A stretch of 64,000 bases of DNA from Cristatella mucedo (GCA_009760855.2 WPIO01000013.1:830001-894000), one strand, 5' to 3'. Numbered from the stretch's first letter, positions 35,060 to 47,209 are shown. Notes: generated by a model not told the origin, from the letters alone. Numbers and translations are program-made.

Positions 35060-35918
35060 TTTATTGCCTCTCTTGCAGCCAGTTGGAAAACATTATAAGT
35101 GATATTCAGTTATCTTAGAGCTACATGCAAAAGATGAAGCATTAGGACTAACATAAGAAGGAAGACCTGTAGATAAATCGTCAATTCCACTTGCTTCATC
35201 TTTTCTCCATCCTGTAGCAGGACCTTCAGTTCTGTTATATTCATTCGGATAACATAGAAGACCCATTAGTGTTGAAACACTTCCAACTTATTCTTACAAT
35301 CCATACTATTCACTGTCGGCAGCGTAGCTAAGCAGACTCCAAGAAGTTACAAAAGTCACAGTCTGCATAGTGGCACTAACCAACGCAGGAATAACGACCT
35401 TCATCACATCATCAGTCAAGGCAAAGACCCCAAGCACCTCAACATCACCAGCAGTCTGCTTAACCCTCTCGCAAAAAAATCATAAACTCTCGACCGTGGC
35501 CTCTAGCTGAGCTTCTTTGGTCAACTCCTTCCCTTTGACGTTCTCAAGATTAAAAGCGGTATTCTTATTCCTGCTGCTGTCATTATCTTACACAAGTTTC
35601 TGATTCCTATTAATCTCGGCATCACTAACTGCAAGCAATCAGTAACCGACTGCCAGATGTTAGTGGGGCAAAAAACATCCGTTCAAATTGTGTCTGCTCC
35701 AGTCAGACCAATAAGCTCTCTCAATTAGCATAGCCAAAAACTCATTTGGATACTCAATAGCTGAGAGTTTCATCCCTAGGGCTATTGGGGATAAGCAGCT
35801 GCCGAGTCCCAAAAGAGCTTTTAAGTTCAGCACTTGCACTTGCTTGTAATTCGTTTACATTGGTTCAAGCAGTAGTCATGGAATAGCAGAATTTTAGAGA
35901 TTCTCCTGAAACTTCCAT
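35060..35918 (-). pseudogene. decayed protein-coding remnant, family unknown
   Basis: The minus strand gives protein-like segments in changing frames. A possible start is at 35916-35918 (MEVSGESLKFCYS). Then come KLSAIEYPNEFLAMLIERA near 35740, NLENVKGKELTKEAQLEATV near 35540, and VKQTAGDVEVLGVFALTDD near 35440. Amphipathic composition over several hundred bases is unlike the surrounding noncoding DNA, but stops and shifts are frequent. I do not recognise the family. It could be a transposon ORF or a host pseudogene. The reading was made by eye. Confidence 0.35.
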
Positions 35919-36119
35919 TTTGAACGAGCAAGTAGCCTATGCAGCTCCTAGGCAACAAATTCGTCGTACAGTGCACGCCTTAAAAGCGTACAGATTAGAA
36001 AGCGTGCCGCGGATGTAATGCTCGCCAATAGGTCGCAAGCAATGAGACTAGCATAAAATGACTGCTGAGTCCGCCACAATAAAGCACTGCTGACACCAAA
36101 TGTTATGTCCGCCACGAAA

Positions 36120-36895
36120 CCTTACTAATAATACTAATAATAATGTATTTTATATAGCGCACTCAGAGAACTCTCTCTCTCTCTCTCTCTTTAGGCATTT
36201 GACATTTGCTGCAATGGGAGCACGGTCGAATGCTTAGTGGTAGCATGCTCAATAAACTATAAGAATAACATGGTTATGAGTAACATGCACAGGGTCCGTG
36301 TGCAAGTATGGTTCGTGGCAGCATGCACAGTGTCAGCAAGCATAAGCACATAAAGGACAAATCACAGGGACCCGCTAAATTCTTTGATAAATAGATGCGT
36401 TTTAGTCTCTTCTTAAATGTGAAAAGTCAGTAGATTTCGTGACGCAAGTCGAGAGTGAGTTCCTGGCTTTGGGAGCATACGAACTACAGGCACGGTCACC
36501 AAAGAATTTAAGATTTGTACGAGGTATAAGTAAACTATTTGACTCCGAAAAGCTTACGGTACGATGCTAAGCCTATTGGAGGATTAGATCTACTTGGTAG
36601 GCTGGAGCCAAAGAATGAAGATACCTGAAAGTGAGTGACAAAACCTTGAAGTCAATGCGTTGCTTTACTGGGAGCCAGTGCAGGTCGGTGAGATGTGGTG
36701 AAATCTGGCAATGGCGACGCTCATGACAGAAAAGCTTAGCTGCAGAGTTTTGCACCAGCTGTAAGCACCTGATTGCACAGGCCGGTAGACCATCAAGCAG
36801 TGAGTTACAAAAGTCAAGACGGGATGTCACAAATGCATGGACCAATTTAGATGTAGTATCCCTGTCTAAAGAAGCCAGAATTTAACAACGTTATG
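36120..36895 (-). mobile_element. LINE-A copy: RT thumb to 3' tail
   Basis: 3' side at 36120 (AATACTAATAATAATG), with a hairpin whose stem has expanded into (CT)n at 36170-36191. The 3' UTR landmarks follow, then the RT C-terminus and thumb (frame 36573-36845: FVTSRLDFCNSLLDGLPACAI, HWLPVKQRIDFKVLSLTF). It ends abruptly at about 36895. Confidence 0.92.
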
Positions 36896-36899
36896 TAGT

Positions 36900-38540
36900 A
36901 CAAATAGCGGCACTATGCGTGATATTTCCATAACCCTTCCATCCGTGATATGTGTAATGTTAAACACTGAGCAACCGGAATTTTGCAGTAAGCACTATCG
37001 AAATCACCCTTCTCGAGAAAGCGCAAATAACTGCTTGTTTATTTCAACTGGCACGGCGGGTGACTGACTTTGTATACGCTTGTGAGAATAGAGCCCATGC
37101 TGAGCGCTACTACCCACCCACGGGCAGGCACTGGCCAAAAGAGACCTGGTTTGGTTAGTTTCTCCCCTTAAATACTCGGCCAGGTCGGAATTAAATCTGT
37201 GTTGAAGGAAGTCTTTGTGTCTGAAGGCTGACTTCCACTATTGGTTGTTTGAGATTGGCGAGACTTGGAACGAGATATGCACACGATCGCTTTTAGGAAA
37301 CTGCAAACAACTTGATAATCAACGAAGAACGAGTGACAATTGCTACTCCTCATTCGATCGGTTTGTATTACACTCGGGTTATAAAAGAAGAGAGGCCTGC
37401 AATGGTTGCGTCGGTTATCGTCTGACAGATATTCAATTTCAGCCAGGTACTGGCCACGGCAAACAATTCAATGGCTTCGTCAAGAAACATGCCGATCATT
37501 ATTTACTATACATACGGCACACAAATTCAATAGGCACATTTCAAGAGTGTCACCTGGAGTAGTATCGGGCTTGATGACAATTAAGTTAGAGTAATGTAGC
37601 GTTTTAGCGAGAGCTTATTGAATTGCTTGTAAAAACGCAGGGAAAGTGAAGATGCATTCGTTATTAATACAAACTCTCTCATTTCATCTGGTCTTTCTGC
37701 AGGAGATACATAATTTGCTAATCGTGGCAAGGCAGAGGCATTCAGGAATACCTCTGAAAGACAGTAGCGAAATTATTGAAGGTTTGCACGACAGTACCGA
37801 AAAGCATAGTCACTAAGAGTTATGTTAATGGATAAAACGGCCAAGTTATAATGGCGGATAGCGCAGGCGCGGATGCACACGCTCTAAAGACGGTGAACTC
37901 GGAAGCGAGTGCCGGCAGGGTGGCGAGAACACTGAGCTAGCATTTGGCGTTCATAAGCAAGCAACTTTTTGCGCACTATGAAATTAGCAAGCAGATAAGC
38001 ACTAAACAGGTCCCAGGTGTCTCACATTATGAGTTAGACGCTTGCCAGAACTTCGGCATCCGTATATCTTCAGCATTTGTAAAGCGAGTTGCACTTGATG
38101 AACTAGAAGCAAAAGCAATTGCAGCTATCCGTAACGTTTTACAATACCGTAAACCCCTCTGAAGCATCCCTCTAGTGTCGATGAACGCAGGCAAATCGGA
38201 GAGGTCGAGAGGTCACTCTCGTTTCGACGTCGTGCTTTGTAGACCTGAGCATTTTCTTAGATAATACCATCAAATCTCTTATTTATATTTGATGAATATA
38301 TCTTCACATGATATATGCACATATGAGCTTACGCACTTCCACACTAAAATATAAGTATTAAGAGCCAATCTTTGGGATTACAGTTTTTATCTCATTAACA
38401 GCATAGCTCCTACAATTTAAACATTTACACGGACTTACTGTTCAAGGTAATTAGTAACAGTTTCTAACTTGTAATAAAATTTTCTAATTATTTATTGGAA
38501 GTTGGGACGTCAAAAAAACAGCGGCTGGATAGTCATATAT
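36900..38540. other. unique sequence with small unassigned frames
   Basis: The 115-codon plus frame at 37215-37562 (MCLKADFHYWLFEIGETW...) and the 72-codon frame at 37944-38162 have no domain I recognise. Either could be an exon or chance. Confidence 0.3.
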
Positions 38541-38720
38541 TGGGGTCTTGGCCTATGGGTAAGGTGCTCGCTCTTCACGACCCAGGTCGTAGGATCGAGT
38601 CCTGCGGTGGGTAATTTTTGTAGTATCCTCTGCAAGCGGTAGCGATAGTCGTTAAGGCTTTCCTGCCGCTAAATAGATGAAGCATTTAAATCAGCTAACT
38701 TTGAATCTTAATTTTATCTT
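38541..38720 (+). mobile_element. SINE S2 copy
   Basis: Head GGTCTTGGCCTATGGGTAAGG, B-box region GGATCGAGTCC, body GCAAGCGGTAGCGATAGTC and 3' motif GAAGCATTTAAATCAGCTAAC with a T-rich end. Confidence 0.8.
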
Positions 38721-39299
38721 GCGATAAAAGAAGCTAGGTTCGAAATAATTGACATCATTAAGCGTTTCGGAAAACGTTTTGTTATTAAACGGCTTACACC
38801 CTTGCTGCTTGCATTTTCAGCGACTCTCTTAATGCGCAATTAAAGGCACGTCTTCAGCTGTCTGCTGATTAATTCAGCAGTCCTGTCTGAGTTTAGCTGT
38901 TAGTTGACAGCTTCCTCTCGCGGTAAGCTTCGCTAAACGAAACCAGTCAAACTGAAGTCCGTGCATCAAACTCGTTTAACAGTTATCTGACCAGTTGACC
39001 ATATACATAGCATGCGCCTTGCATAAAAATATTCTGCAGAGTAATAATACAAGGCAGACCTAGAAAATATGCTGATAAATTCTCAAAAAGAAATTTGCCG
39101 CTTCAATTGCTGGGCGAATTTTCTTAATTAAATGAATTGAAGCACATTACCTCGCTCCTACCGCAGATGAACCGTCTGTGTTACCATCTTGTGATCTTAT
39201 CATCTCGCCTGCGCGATAACTATCACCGGTACTGACTGCACTGCAGTCGTTTTGATCCCGCCTCAGGGAGAGATTTCAGATCGCGATAATGATAAAAAT

Positions 39300-40000
<701 letters not shown>

Positions 40001-40004
40001 ATGG

Positions 40005-40203
40005 ATAATAGCAATAGGAATAGAAAGAGTCTTTATTTAGAACCTCAAGAGAGCCTGATCTCTTTCTTATCACTTGACGTATGCTAAACAAAAGATGTGA
40101 TCAGTGATGCCCCTTTGCAGCAAATGTTAAGCGCCTAGAAAGAGATTGAGTTCTCTGAGGGCGCTTTATTAAGTGCATTATAATCATTATTATTGTTATT
40201 AGA
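40005..40203. mobile_element. LINE-A tails, minus then plus (tail-to-tail)
   Basis: 40005-40090 is a minus hairpin (CTCAAGAGAGCCTGATCTCTT). From about 40110, GCAGCAAATGTTAAGCGCC then GAGATTGAGTTCTCTGAGGG and a TTATTGTTATT repeat form a plus-strand tail to 40203. Degraded minus 3' UTR-like sequence seems to resume after 40205, so the plus tail may be nested. Confidence 0.65.
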
Positions 40204-40328
40204 CAAAATCTGCAAAGTAGATTCAGAACACACGGGCACGCAAAGAACAATTAACTCAGACGGAGCAAAGGTTGTGGGGATACACACGGATCTGTTCTAC
40301 GTACATTTTTATTCAGTGTGTATACTCT

Positions 40329-40331
40329 AGA

Positions 40332-40371
<40 letters not shown>

Positions 40372-40380
40372 GAGAGCGAG
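40329..40380. repeat. (GA)n microsatellite
   Basis: AGAGAG run interrupted by GGGGGAGAGCGAG at its end. Confidence 0.95.
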
Positions 40381-40539
40381 TATGTTCACTATTCCTTACA
40401 TGAATATTTTCAGCTCTTCGAGACTGTCCCATCAGCTCCTAAGCTCCCGAAGCATAAAACCCGCCAATAATTGTCATCTAGAAACCTTTTGACTTTGCAG
40501 CTTTTAAAAGGAAGCTACAGAGTATCACTTTTTTCTTGA

Positions 40540-40690
40540 ATATTTGCGCCGTCCATGTGAATAGTTATGTATATGCTTATGCGTGCTGAAATAATACTCA
40601 TCATTGCCATTTAAATTAACACGCTCGCTTTCCAGCATGTGTCAAGTGCCTAGAAAAAGGCTTTGTTCACTTGTGGAACTAGGGGTGTTA
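40540..40690 (+). mobile_element. LINE-A 3' UTR fragment, old
   Basis: ATATGCTTATGCGTGCTGAAA then CAAGTGCCTAGAAAAAGGC is weakly similar to the LINE-A 3' UTR and hairpin. The loop is damaged. Confidence 0.45.
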
Positions 40691-41129
40691 AGTTAATTTA
40701 GTTTTAATTTCATAAACCCTTTCTCAAATCTTTATGTGGCATCTGCTCTATTCGAAAATATGGGGCGTAAAATTATCAGGAAGTCCTGGCCCTGCAACAC
40801 TAGAATCCTGATTTTCCGAATAATTGCCGGAAATGCTTTCCTATTGCTGAGTATGATCAAATCGCTCTGCTGTTCCTGAAACTCCCTCACTCAAGTACAT
40901 AAGGGAGCCTTTCTAGCCTTTTTTTGTAGTTAGAACTGCATCAGTTTACTTTGTCGTGCAGGCAATAAAGGCAGTGTTTACAGTATGTGAAAGAATTTGC
41001 AATAGCGCTACGCTCAGGATCGAGACATATACCATTTATCTATGAGTTTCTCTTTCTTTCTCGGGATGTTGTAACGCGCTAATAACCTATCTAGCACGTT
41101 TGTTAACCTTCGCTTTAATTGTGATCCCT

Positions 41130-41720
41130 AAGGAAGTAAAGATGATGCCAATACATTTTTATACCGCTTAAAGGTAACTAAATTCTTGTGTGAGCGCTTG
41201 AAATATGTTGGACGGAAATGTTTGTCAAGTCATTAGTCAGAAATGTGTCAAATCATAAGTTAAATTAACATGCACAACTGCAGAAAGGGCGATTCACATA
41301 AGCTTAGCACATTCTCTGAGTAACAAGCATGTGGGTGTTCCGTTTCGTATTAAATTTCCTAGGACATCATTTGGCAGTGACTTATTAGGTTTTAGGCGTC
41401 AAATAATGACTTTATCGGTCTCTGATAGTCATGAGTTTGTTAGATGCCTGGCTGAAAGACCCGATTAGGATGAACAATGGTAAAAGAAAAATCCGGGAGT
41501 TTTATATTTCATATAGGTCAGTCTGGATCAGTCGGATCAGCCGGCAAATTACAGGAACTTAAAGTAGTAATCTGACCTTGAAATTGATGCACTGCTTGAT
41601 GGGGCGCTGAGGTAAGTCGGTCAGTACGGTTAGTGTTATACGGCATTTAAGACGTTCGATACATACAGCCCTAGCAGCTGAGTTTTGCAATAATTGTATG
41701 CGTCTGAAATTGCAAGAAGA
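41130..41720 (-). mobile_element. LINE-A fragment, old
   Basis: The hairpin-like block near 41170, TTAACATGCACAACTGCAG near 41265 and the thumb-region block CTTGAAATTGATGCACTGCTTGA near 41578 follow minus-strand order. High divergence. The first part also resembles 46310-46440. Confidence 0.5.
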
Positions 41721-41959
41721 GATTACAGAGAAATAGGCAGAGAATGTATTTTAAATATATAGGTTAACCGAGTTCCTTTATATTTTAGTGGTCAAAACTA
41801 ACATTAGCAGACGGGATCTTGCTGTGTCTTAAATTTCTCACCTTTACCACACCGCTTAGCCTTAGTACAGATTTCCATAGAAACTACTTGTAAGCGCTTT
41901 TTTATTTCAGGGCTGAGTAGACTTAGCATAGTAGTTGATAGACATCAAACGCTTGCATA

Positions 41960-42960
41960 GCAGATACCTTCGCCGTGTTAAGCCCAGGCTTGCTCGTCAT
42001 TTTTAGAAATTAGGATTTCATGCAGATCTAGTCAATATCAAGTACTTCCTTTGAGTTTACACCCGGAAGCTTAAGAAGCCAGGGCTTCTTTTTCCACTCG
42101 AAAATTGAATTTCTGCCTGTCAGACACAAGCAGATTTACAAGACAGTAAACAATTTACTGGCCAATTCTGAGAGGTCTGACTCACCAGATAATAGCGGCT
42201 AAGCCGAGAAGTATAGCCTTCTTAACTGAAAAAGTTATGCACATTCGTGCCTCCATAAAGCCCCCTTCGAGTAAAGCAATTGTGGAATCTCAACCTGTGA
42301 CCTTCCTCAACAGGTTCTCCGAGGTTTCTGCATGCGATGCTGCTACCTGAATAGGTCTAGTAAAAAGAGCTCGTCTCCTGAAGACCCTATGCCATCGTCT
42401 CTGTGGTCTTCACTGGCAGGTCAACTTAGCTCTGCCTTAACCGAGTGCGTTAATGCTTCTTTGGAAAAAAGGGGTCGCACCCAAGTCCTTCAAATCGGAA
42501 AGCGTTCGACCGATACTTAAAAAGCCTGATTTACATGCAGAGGTCCTTACAAACTATCGCCCAGCTTCCCTTCTTCGTTTCTTGTCAAAGATTCTTAAAA
42601 AAAATTGTCACTAAGCAGGTGGTTGCACATATTGAATGACATGAAATGTCAGAATGAAATGTCAGAAACACTTCAATTGGGGTTCAAGAGGCGGCACTCC
42701 ACTGAAACTGCTCTCCTCCGTGTTAACAATGACATTTTGTGTGGCAACGATGACGGGAATGTCGCTGCCCTAGCTCTGCTAGATCTATCAGCTGCCTTCA
42801 AAACCATTGATCACGACGTCCTACTGATTTAATGATTGAGGACAGCGATCTGTCTTGCAGACGAGGCCCTGGCGTGGTTCAAATCGTACTTGTCTGATCG
42901 AGTTCAATCGTACTTGTTCTTAGACCACTGACCTTGCACTGACTTTGTATCTGACCGTGG
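41960..42960 (+). mobile_element. LINE-B: EN-RT linker to RT palm
   Basis: The linker is at 41980-42260 (QTQADLQDSKQFTGQF-like in broken frames), followed by the CCATAAAGCCCCC block at 42255-42268. RT fingers and palm sit in an open 75-codon frame (42605-42832) with QLGFKRRHSTETALLRV and LLDLSAAFKTIDHDVLL. Motif A reads AAFKTIDH, so the catalytic Asp of AAFDTIDH is replaced by Lys. It stops before the YADD box, then unrelated sequence follows. Confidence 0.88.
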
Positions 42961-42969
42961 GCCACTTTC

Positions 42970-43630
42970 TTTGGCCGTTGACCACGATCTCGCTTATGCA
43001 ATTCAAATGCCACGCAAGCCGTTGGTAAAGGTCAGACAAGAGAAAGGGAACCATTTCAAAGGACGAGTGCGATCAGAGCGAAACTCACTTGCGAACGGAA
43101 AAATTTCGTATGCAGCCATTGTGATTGCTGTCCGCTTTGTTAGCAGTTCAGTTCGAGAGCAAGAAGTCCGCTGTGTGCGCTACTCCAAAGGTCGCAGTCC
43201 ACTGTCACCTCCCTCGCTGCTGACTCACTCGAGCGACACGCGGTCGATTGCTCTGCGAAAAAAACGTCAAGCGACGAGTTAAAATGGCCACCATTCGCGA
43301 AAACAAAGGGTCACACTCCGGAATTCCCTCGAATTAAAAATTGGAAACTGTACTACTGCTCGTTGGGCTGCAATTGAAAAATGCAGTGCGACCAAAGGCA
43401 GCCTTCCGAGAGGAGTAGAGCGGATTTTGTACTCCCCCTCAAGCCCAGCACTTATCCAGGGTAGGCCGGTCGGCTCCTCGTGCGACGTTCGACTCTCTTT
43501 CGCTGGCGCTACTGCTACCGGAAGGCTGTCTTACAGCGGCTCTGTCGCGGCACAGCCTCTGGCGGTTCCGCGTACTGGCCGATTCTAGCGGCTGCACTAC
43601 GCAGCCAGCGCGGTGTAACCCATGTATTGG
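42970..43630. other. unassigned, GC-richer sequence
   Basis: A 103-codon plus frame (42971-43282: MAVDHDLAYAIQMPRKP...) begins in the last LINE-B bases and becomes basic and Ser-rich. No domain is recognised. The region runs up to the SPIN-like MITE. Confidence 0.3.
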
Positions 43631-43638
43631 CTGTAAGA

Positions 43639-43827
43639 CAGCGGTTCTCAGCCTTTCTAATGCCACAACCCTTTAATACAGCTCCTCATGTTGCGGCGAC
43701 CCCCAATCACAAAACTACTATGTGAGAAATGTGAAAATGAGTGTTTTCCGATGGTCCTAAGGGACCCCTGTGAAAGGGTCGTTTGACCCTTTCACAGGGG
43801 TCGAGACCCACAGGTTGAGAACCGCTG
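43639..43827 (+). mobile_element. hAT MITE, SPIN-like
   Basis: A 189-bp element with inverted termini CAGCGGTTCTCAGCCT and, at the other end, AGGTTGAGAACCGCTG (15 of 16 pair). It is flanked by imperfect 8-bp duplications CTGTAAGA (43631-43638) and CTATGAGA (43828-43835), the size expected for hAT. Internal text such as CCCTTTAATACAGCTCCTCA, GTGTTTTCCGATGGTCCTAA and ACCCCTGTGAAAGGGTCG matches my recollection of SPIN (Space Invaders) ends from vertebrates. The transposase region is deleted, so it could move only with help from an autonomous relative. A perfect 18-bp internal hairpin lies at 43766-43805. The hAT call is firm. The SPIN call is from memory. Confidence 0.85.
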
Positions 43828-44004
43828 CTATGAGAGATGCTCGGCCATGACCTTGGCTGCTAGTGTTAAGGTTGGGGGTTGTAGTTTTGGATGGCGTTAA
43901 ATATTTACCTTCGGCGAAGGTGCGAACGGAGTAATGATTCACTTTAAAAGCAACTAATTTTTGGTTGCAACGATGGAACGAGCGCATGCATTTCTAAGAG
44001 GCAT

Positions 44005-44107
44005 TGCTGGCAATGTGTGCTAGTAAATGTAAAGTACCTCGAAAGAGATTGAGTTCTCTGAGGGGGCTACAACAAATGTATTATTTTTATTATTCTTATT
44101 ACTATTA
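44005..44107 (+). mobile_element. LINE-A 3' tail
   Basis: GCTAGTAAATGTAAAGTACC, GAAAGAGATTGAGTTCTCTG, AGGGGGCTAC, then a TTATT-type repeat. Only the tail is present. Confidence 0.8.
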
Positions 44108-44504
44108 GAAGCCACCGAGTTTATTGATTAGCACTGGTCTAGAAAAGTAAATTTTGCGGCACGGGCTTTCGCTCAACACAAGTTTTATTTTGTTCCTGTC
44201 GGCCCAACGACGAATAGCCTTCCGCCGTTCTGTAATTCAAAACTACTGCTTCCCTTCCAACCATCGCATTAGCCGTACACACGCGCACGCGTACTTACTT
44301 TTAGCCATTTAGGGTTGCCTAGAGACATTGCGACGGGCCGGCTTATAGGAGCTATCCACACCCAGCTAGCCTTGCGAACATCGTGCAGCTGATGCCCTAC
44401 CAGCTCGTTGACTGTTGACCACAGCAGACGCAATAGTTGCAGCACAGCACCTAATTTGTCATTAGAAGCATACACGAGCATTGAGAAAAATCTGAGACTG
44501 GTCG

Positions 44505-44690
44505 AGCGAGAGATTGGTCAGGTAAGGTAAGTCCACTTTAAGACCCGGGTCGTGGGTTCGAGTAATGCTCCATGCAATTCTTTCTTGACATCTGCATGCG
44601 GTGGTGATGGCCATTTAGGCTCTGCTGCCACTATTTAAATTGGGCTTTTTATCAGCTGGCCGTAGCTTTACTTTTACTATAAAGTTGGTG
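44505..44690 (+). mobile_element. SINE S2 copy
   Basis: Head GGTCAGGTAAGGTAAGTCC, B-box region GTCGTGGGTTCGAGTAAT, body GCATGCGGTGGTGATGGCC, 3' TTATCAGCTGGCCG and a TTTACTTTTACT tail. Confidence 0.75.
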
Positions 44691-45111
44691 CTTAAAACAC
44701 TGTGTTGCCATGGGAAAATTGAGTCCCGTTTGCCCAATTAGTAGACAAAACGCGTGGATAATCAGATGCTGCAGAATGAATCATTTCCCGCTCGCTCAAT
44801 CGACAAATTTTCTTCTTTCAATACCACGACAGACGGCCGTCAGTAGTTCTGAAATAAAAGATAAGTCGTCTGGTCAAAAATGTTGGCAATTATCACAAAA
44901 AATTCTAACTCTTCACGTGAACTTTATCCTTCGCAGAAGTAGAACAAAAAATCGTGCAACAGCCTGAAGACAAAGCAATGGGTGGAGGCTCGCGAACACA
45001 TAACGGATGCATTTGGCCAACTATTGCCAGTTCCTGGCCTCTCACTATCCAGTCTGTCCGCTAAGAGAGCCTGAGGATTAGTCGTGGCTTATCAACTGCG
45101 ACCCTGCCGCA
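44691..45111. other. unique sequence with an 85-codon frame
   Basis: The frame 44710-44967 (MGKLSPVCPISRQNAW...) has no recognised domain. Confidence 0.3.
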
Positions 45112-45185
45112 GGCAGCATCTCGACGGGACGTGACGCTACGACGGTAAACATCAGTCGTTGAACCGTCTGCGTCGAGATGCTGCC
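45112..45185. repeat. compound hairpin, perfect 15-bp outer stem
   Basis: GGCAGCATCTCGACG at 45112-45126 is exactly reverse-complementary to 45171-45185. Inside, GACGGT at 45141-45146 pairs with ACCGTC at 45163-45168. No transposon signature is seen around it. Confidence 0.85.
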
Positions 45186-45775
45186 ATGGTATGGATCGTA
45201 TCTATCGACCACCGGTTGAAGCTTTCGGATGACATGCGAGGCACCCGATAGGTGTAAAAAGAAATACCATCAGCACAAGTCGTCTTCATTTTTATTAGTA
45301 TGCATTGCAGTAGTGGTATAAAAACAGTACTTTCTGAGCTAGGCTGACTCGTTTTTATTTTTCTAGTCAGCACAGCAGCATTGGTTTTCATCTATTCGAC
45401 CATTTCTGAGCATGATGCTGAATAATGCACGAATTTTAATAAACAATATGAGCTAGTGTATACCGAGAAGAAGCTTTAAACCCGCGTGGATAGCGCCACC
45501 GGAAGCTCTATCAAATTACCCTATTCTTCTAGATATTAACTAACAAAACAGTCTATGGGACAGAAACAGTGCGCTTCGCTAATAGGGTCCAGCACAGCCA
45601 AAGCGTACAGTTCACTATTTCACAGTCAAAAGCACAACTGGTCGGTTTTAAGCTCAAAGTACAACTACACAGCTATTAGGTACGACATCCATCAAATGCT
45701 GGTTTTAATATGGAACCTTTAATAATCTCTGTGATTTTCATAATCTGACTGATTTAATAACATAAATAAAGAAAA
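45186..45775. other. unique sequence
   Basis: Nothing recognised. A minus frame of 79 codons (45152-45391) starts inside the preceding hairpin and shows no domain. Confidence 0.4.
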
Positions 45776-45894
45776 TAATTAATTTGTATAGCGCCCAAAG
45801 AAAACTCAATCTATATTCAGGCACTTCACATATGCCGCCGGACCTCGGCCAGACCTTGGTCGGGGCGAGCACCTTATCCACTGGGCCAAACCAG
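45776..45894 (-). mobile_element. SINE S1 copy, lacking the B-box region
   Basis: Tail and LINE-A-type hairpin, then GGCCAGACCTTGGTCGGGGC and the head TTGGCCCAGTGGATAAGGTG. About 20 bases that normally hold GGGCTCGAGCCCAC are missing, so the internal pol III promoter would be broken. Confidence 0.85.
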
Positions 45895-46309
45895 CGAGGC
45901 ATAATTCGGACGTTTCAGTACCTCGGAAGAAGGAAATTCGGACTCATTACATTGGCTTCAATGTCTGTTGTTTGCTTTCATCGCGAAAACGTGCATACAA
46001 TGAACCGGCAGCGTGCTAAATCAGCTGTCAGGTTATGACCGACTTTTCATTATTCGAGCCTCCTGAATTGTAACGGCTAGGAACCGATTATGTGATAATC
46101 TCTTATTAAGGATTCGCATAAAAGCGGTTGCTTGCAGTTATGCTCAGGGATTTTGTGCCGTGGCATATGAGTTGAGTTACGCTTTAGACCGCTGAGTCGT
46201 ACGAGAGTTGACATATGTCATGTCATGCATAATCATTTCCTGTCTTTCTCTTGATGTTGAAACGCGCTGCTGACATGTCCAGTGCATCAGCTAACTTCAC
46301 TCTTAAATG
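45895..46309. other. unique sequence
   Basis: No repeat or gene recognised. Confidence 0.4.
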
Positions 46310-46770
46310 AGATCCCTAAGTAGTCGAGGATGATGATGATACATTTTTAAATCTCCACATGGTAACTGAACTGTGCACAACTACAGAATGAGCAATTCAC
46401 AGGGGCGGAGCACACTATCTAAGCAACGAGCACGTGGGATTCGAATTTTGTGGGTCCGTGTGACCTTTGTATGTTTATAGACCTTTGTATGTTTATGCGT
46501 GCTGACACTGTGCACGCTATCGATGACCAAATTTGCATGCTGACCCTGAGCATAATAATAATAATACACTTGATAAAGCGCCCTCAGAGAACTCAATCTC
46601 TTTCTCGGTGCTTGTCACCTCTAACTACGTCACACCTAACCATACTTTTGTCATTGAGCATGCTACCACTAACCATGCGACCATGCTTTTTTTGCAGCAT
46701 ATGTAAAGTGCCTAGAAAGAGATTTAGTTCTCTGAGGGCGCTATAGAAATGTATTATTATTTTTGTTATT
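46310..46770 (+). mobile_element. LINE-A 3' UTR copy with an inserted solo tail
   Basis: From about 46445 the plus-strand 3' UTR runs through a 17-bp tandem duplication GACCTTTGTATGTTTAT, GTGCTGACACTGTGCACGC and TTTGCATGCTGACCCTGAGC. It is interrupted at 46551-46612, then continues with CACCTCTAACTACGTCACAC to the hairpin and TTATTATTTTTG tail at 46770. Before 46440 a stretch resembles the minus-strand fragment at 41.15 kb. Confidence 0.85.
46551..46612 (-). mobile_element. solo LINE-A 3' tail (about 62 bp), nested
   Basis: ATA repeats plus CACTTGATAAAGCGCCCTCA and AGAACTCAATCTCTTTCTCGG form only the terminal hairpin unit, inserted in opposite orientation into the 3' UTR of the surrounding LINE-A copy, whose text continues on both sides. 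Confidence 0.85.
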
Positions 46771-47209
46771 GCCTTACCCCTCTGCAGAGACCCTGGAGCA
46801 GTCTTCTGTCGCAATCAAATGTCGCTTCCCTTCGTCACTGCCGCGCTTCACTAGAGTCGGCTGGTTCTTCGTCCACTGGTTCTGCATATACAGATCGTTG
46901 GCCGCGATGCCTGGCTCAGGCCTTCACAGTTACTTGTTTCGCTGCCGCTGACGAACGCTGCGTTTGCGCCAAAGTTCTCTCCGGACTTTGAAGCCGTTAC
47001 ATCCAGTTTGTAACAGCCCGAAAGGTTGTTTGGAGGTGAGCATGCTTGCTTCTTCACTGTTCACGATTGGTTTGGGCCAGATAATTGACCCGCTAATTGG
47101 CTGCACGGAGCGGAACCCATTGGGCGGAACCCGTACACGTTATACTAACCACGTTAAGAAAAATTTGGTAAAACTCTTCAGGTCCTTAATACCCCCCCCC
47201 CCAATGATG
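46771..47209. other. unique sequence with small frames
   Basis: Overlapping frames of 60-90 codons on both strands have no recognised domain. A run of C lies at about 47191-47201. Confidence 0.35.
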
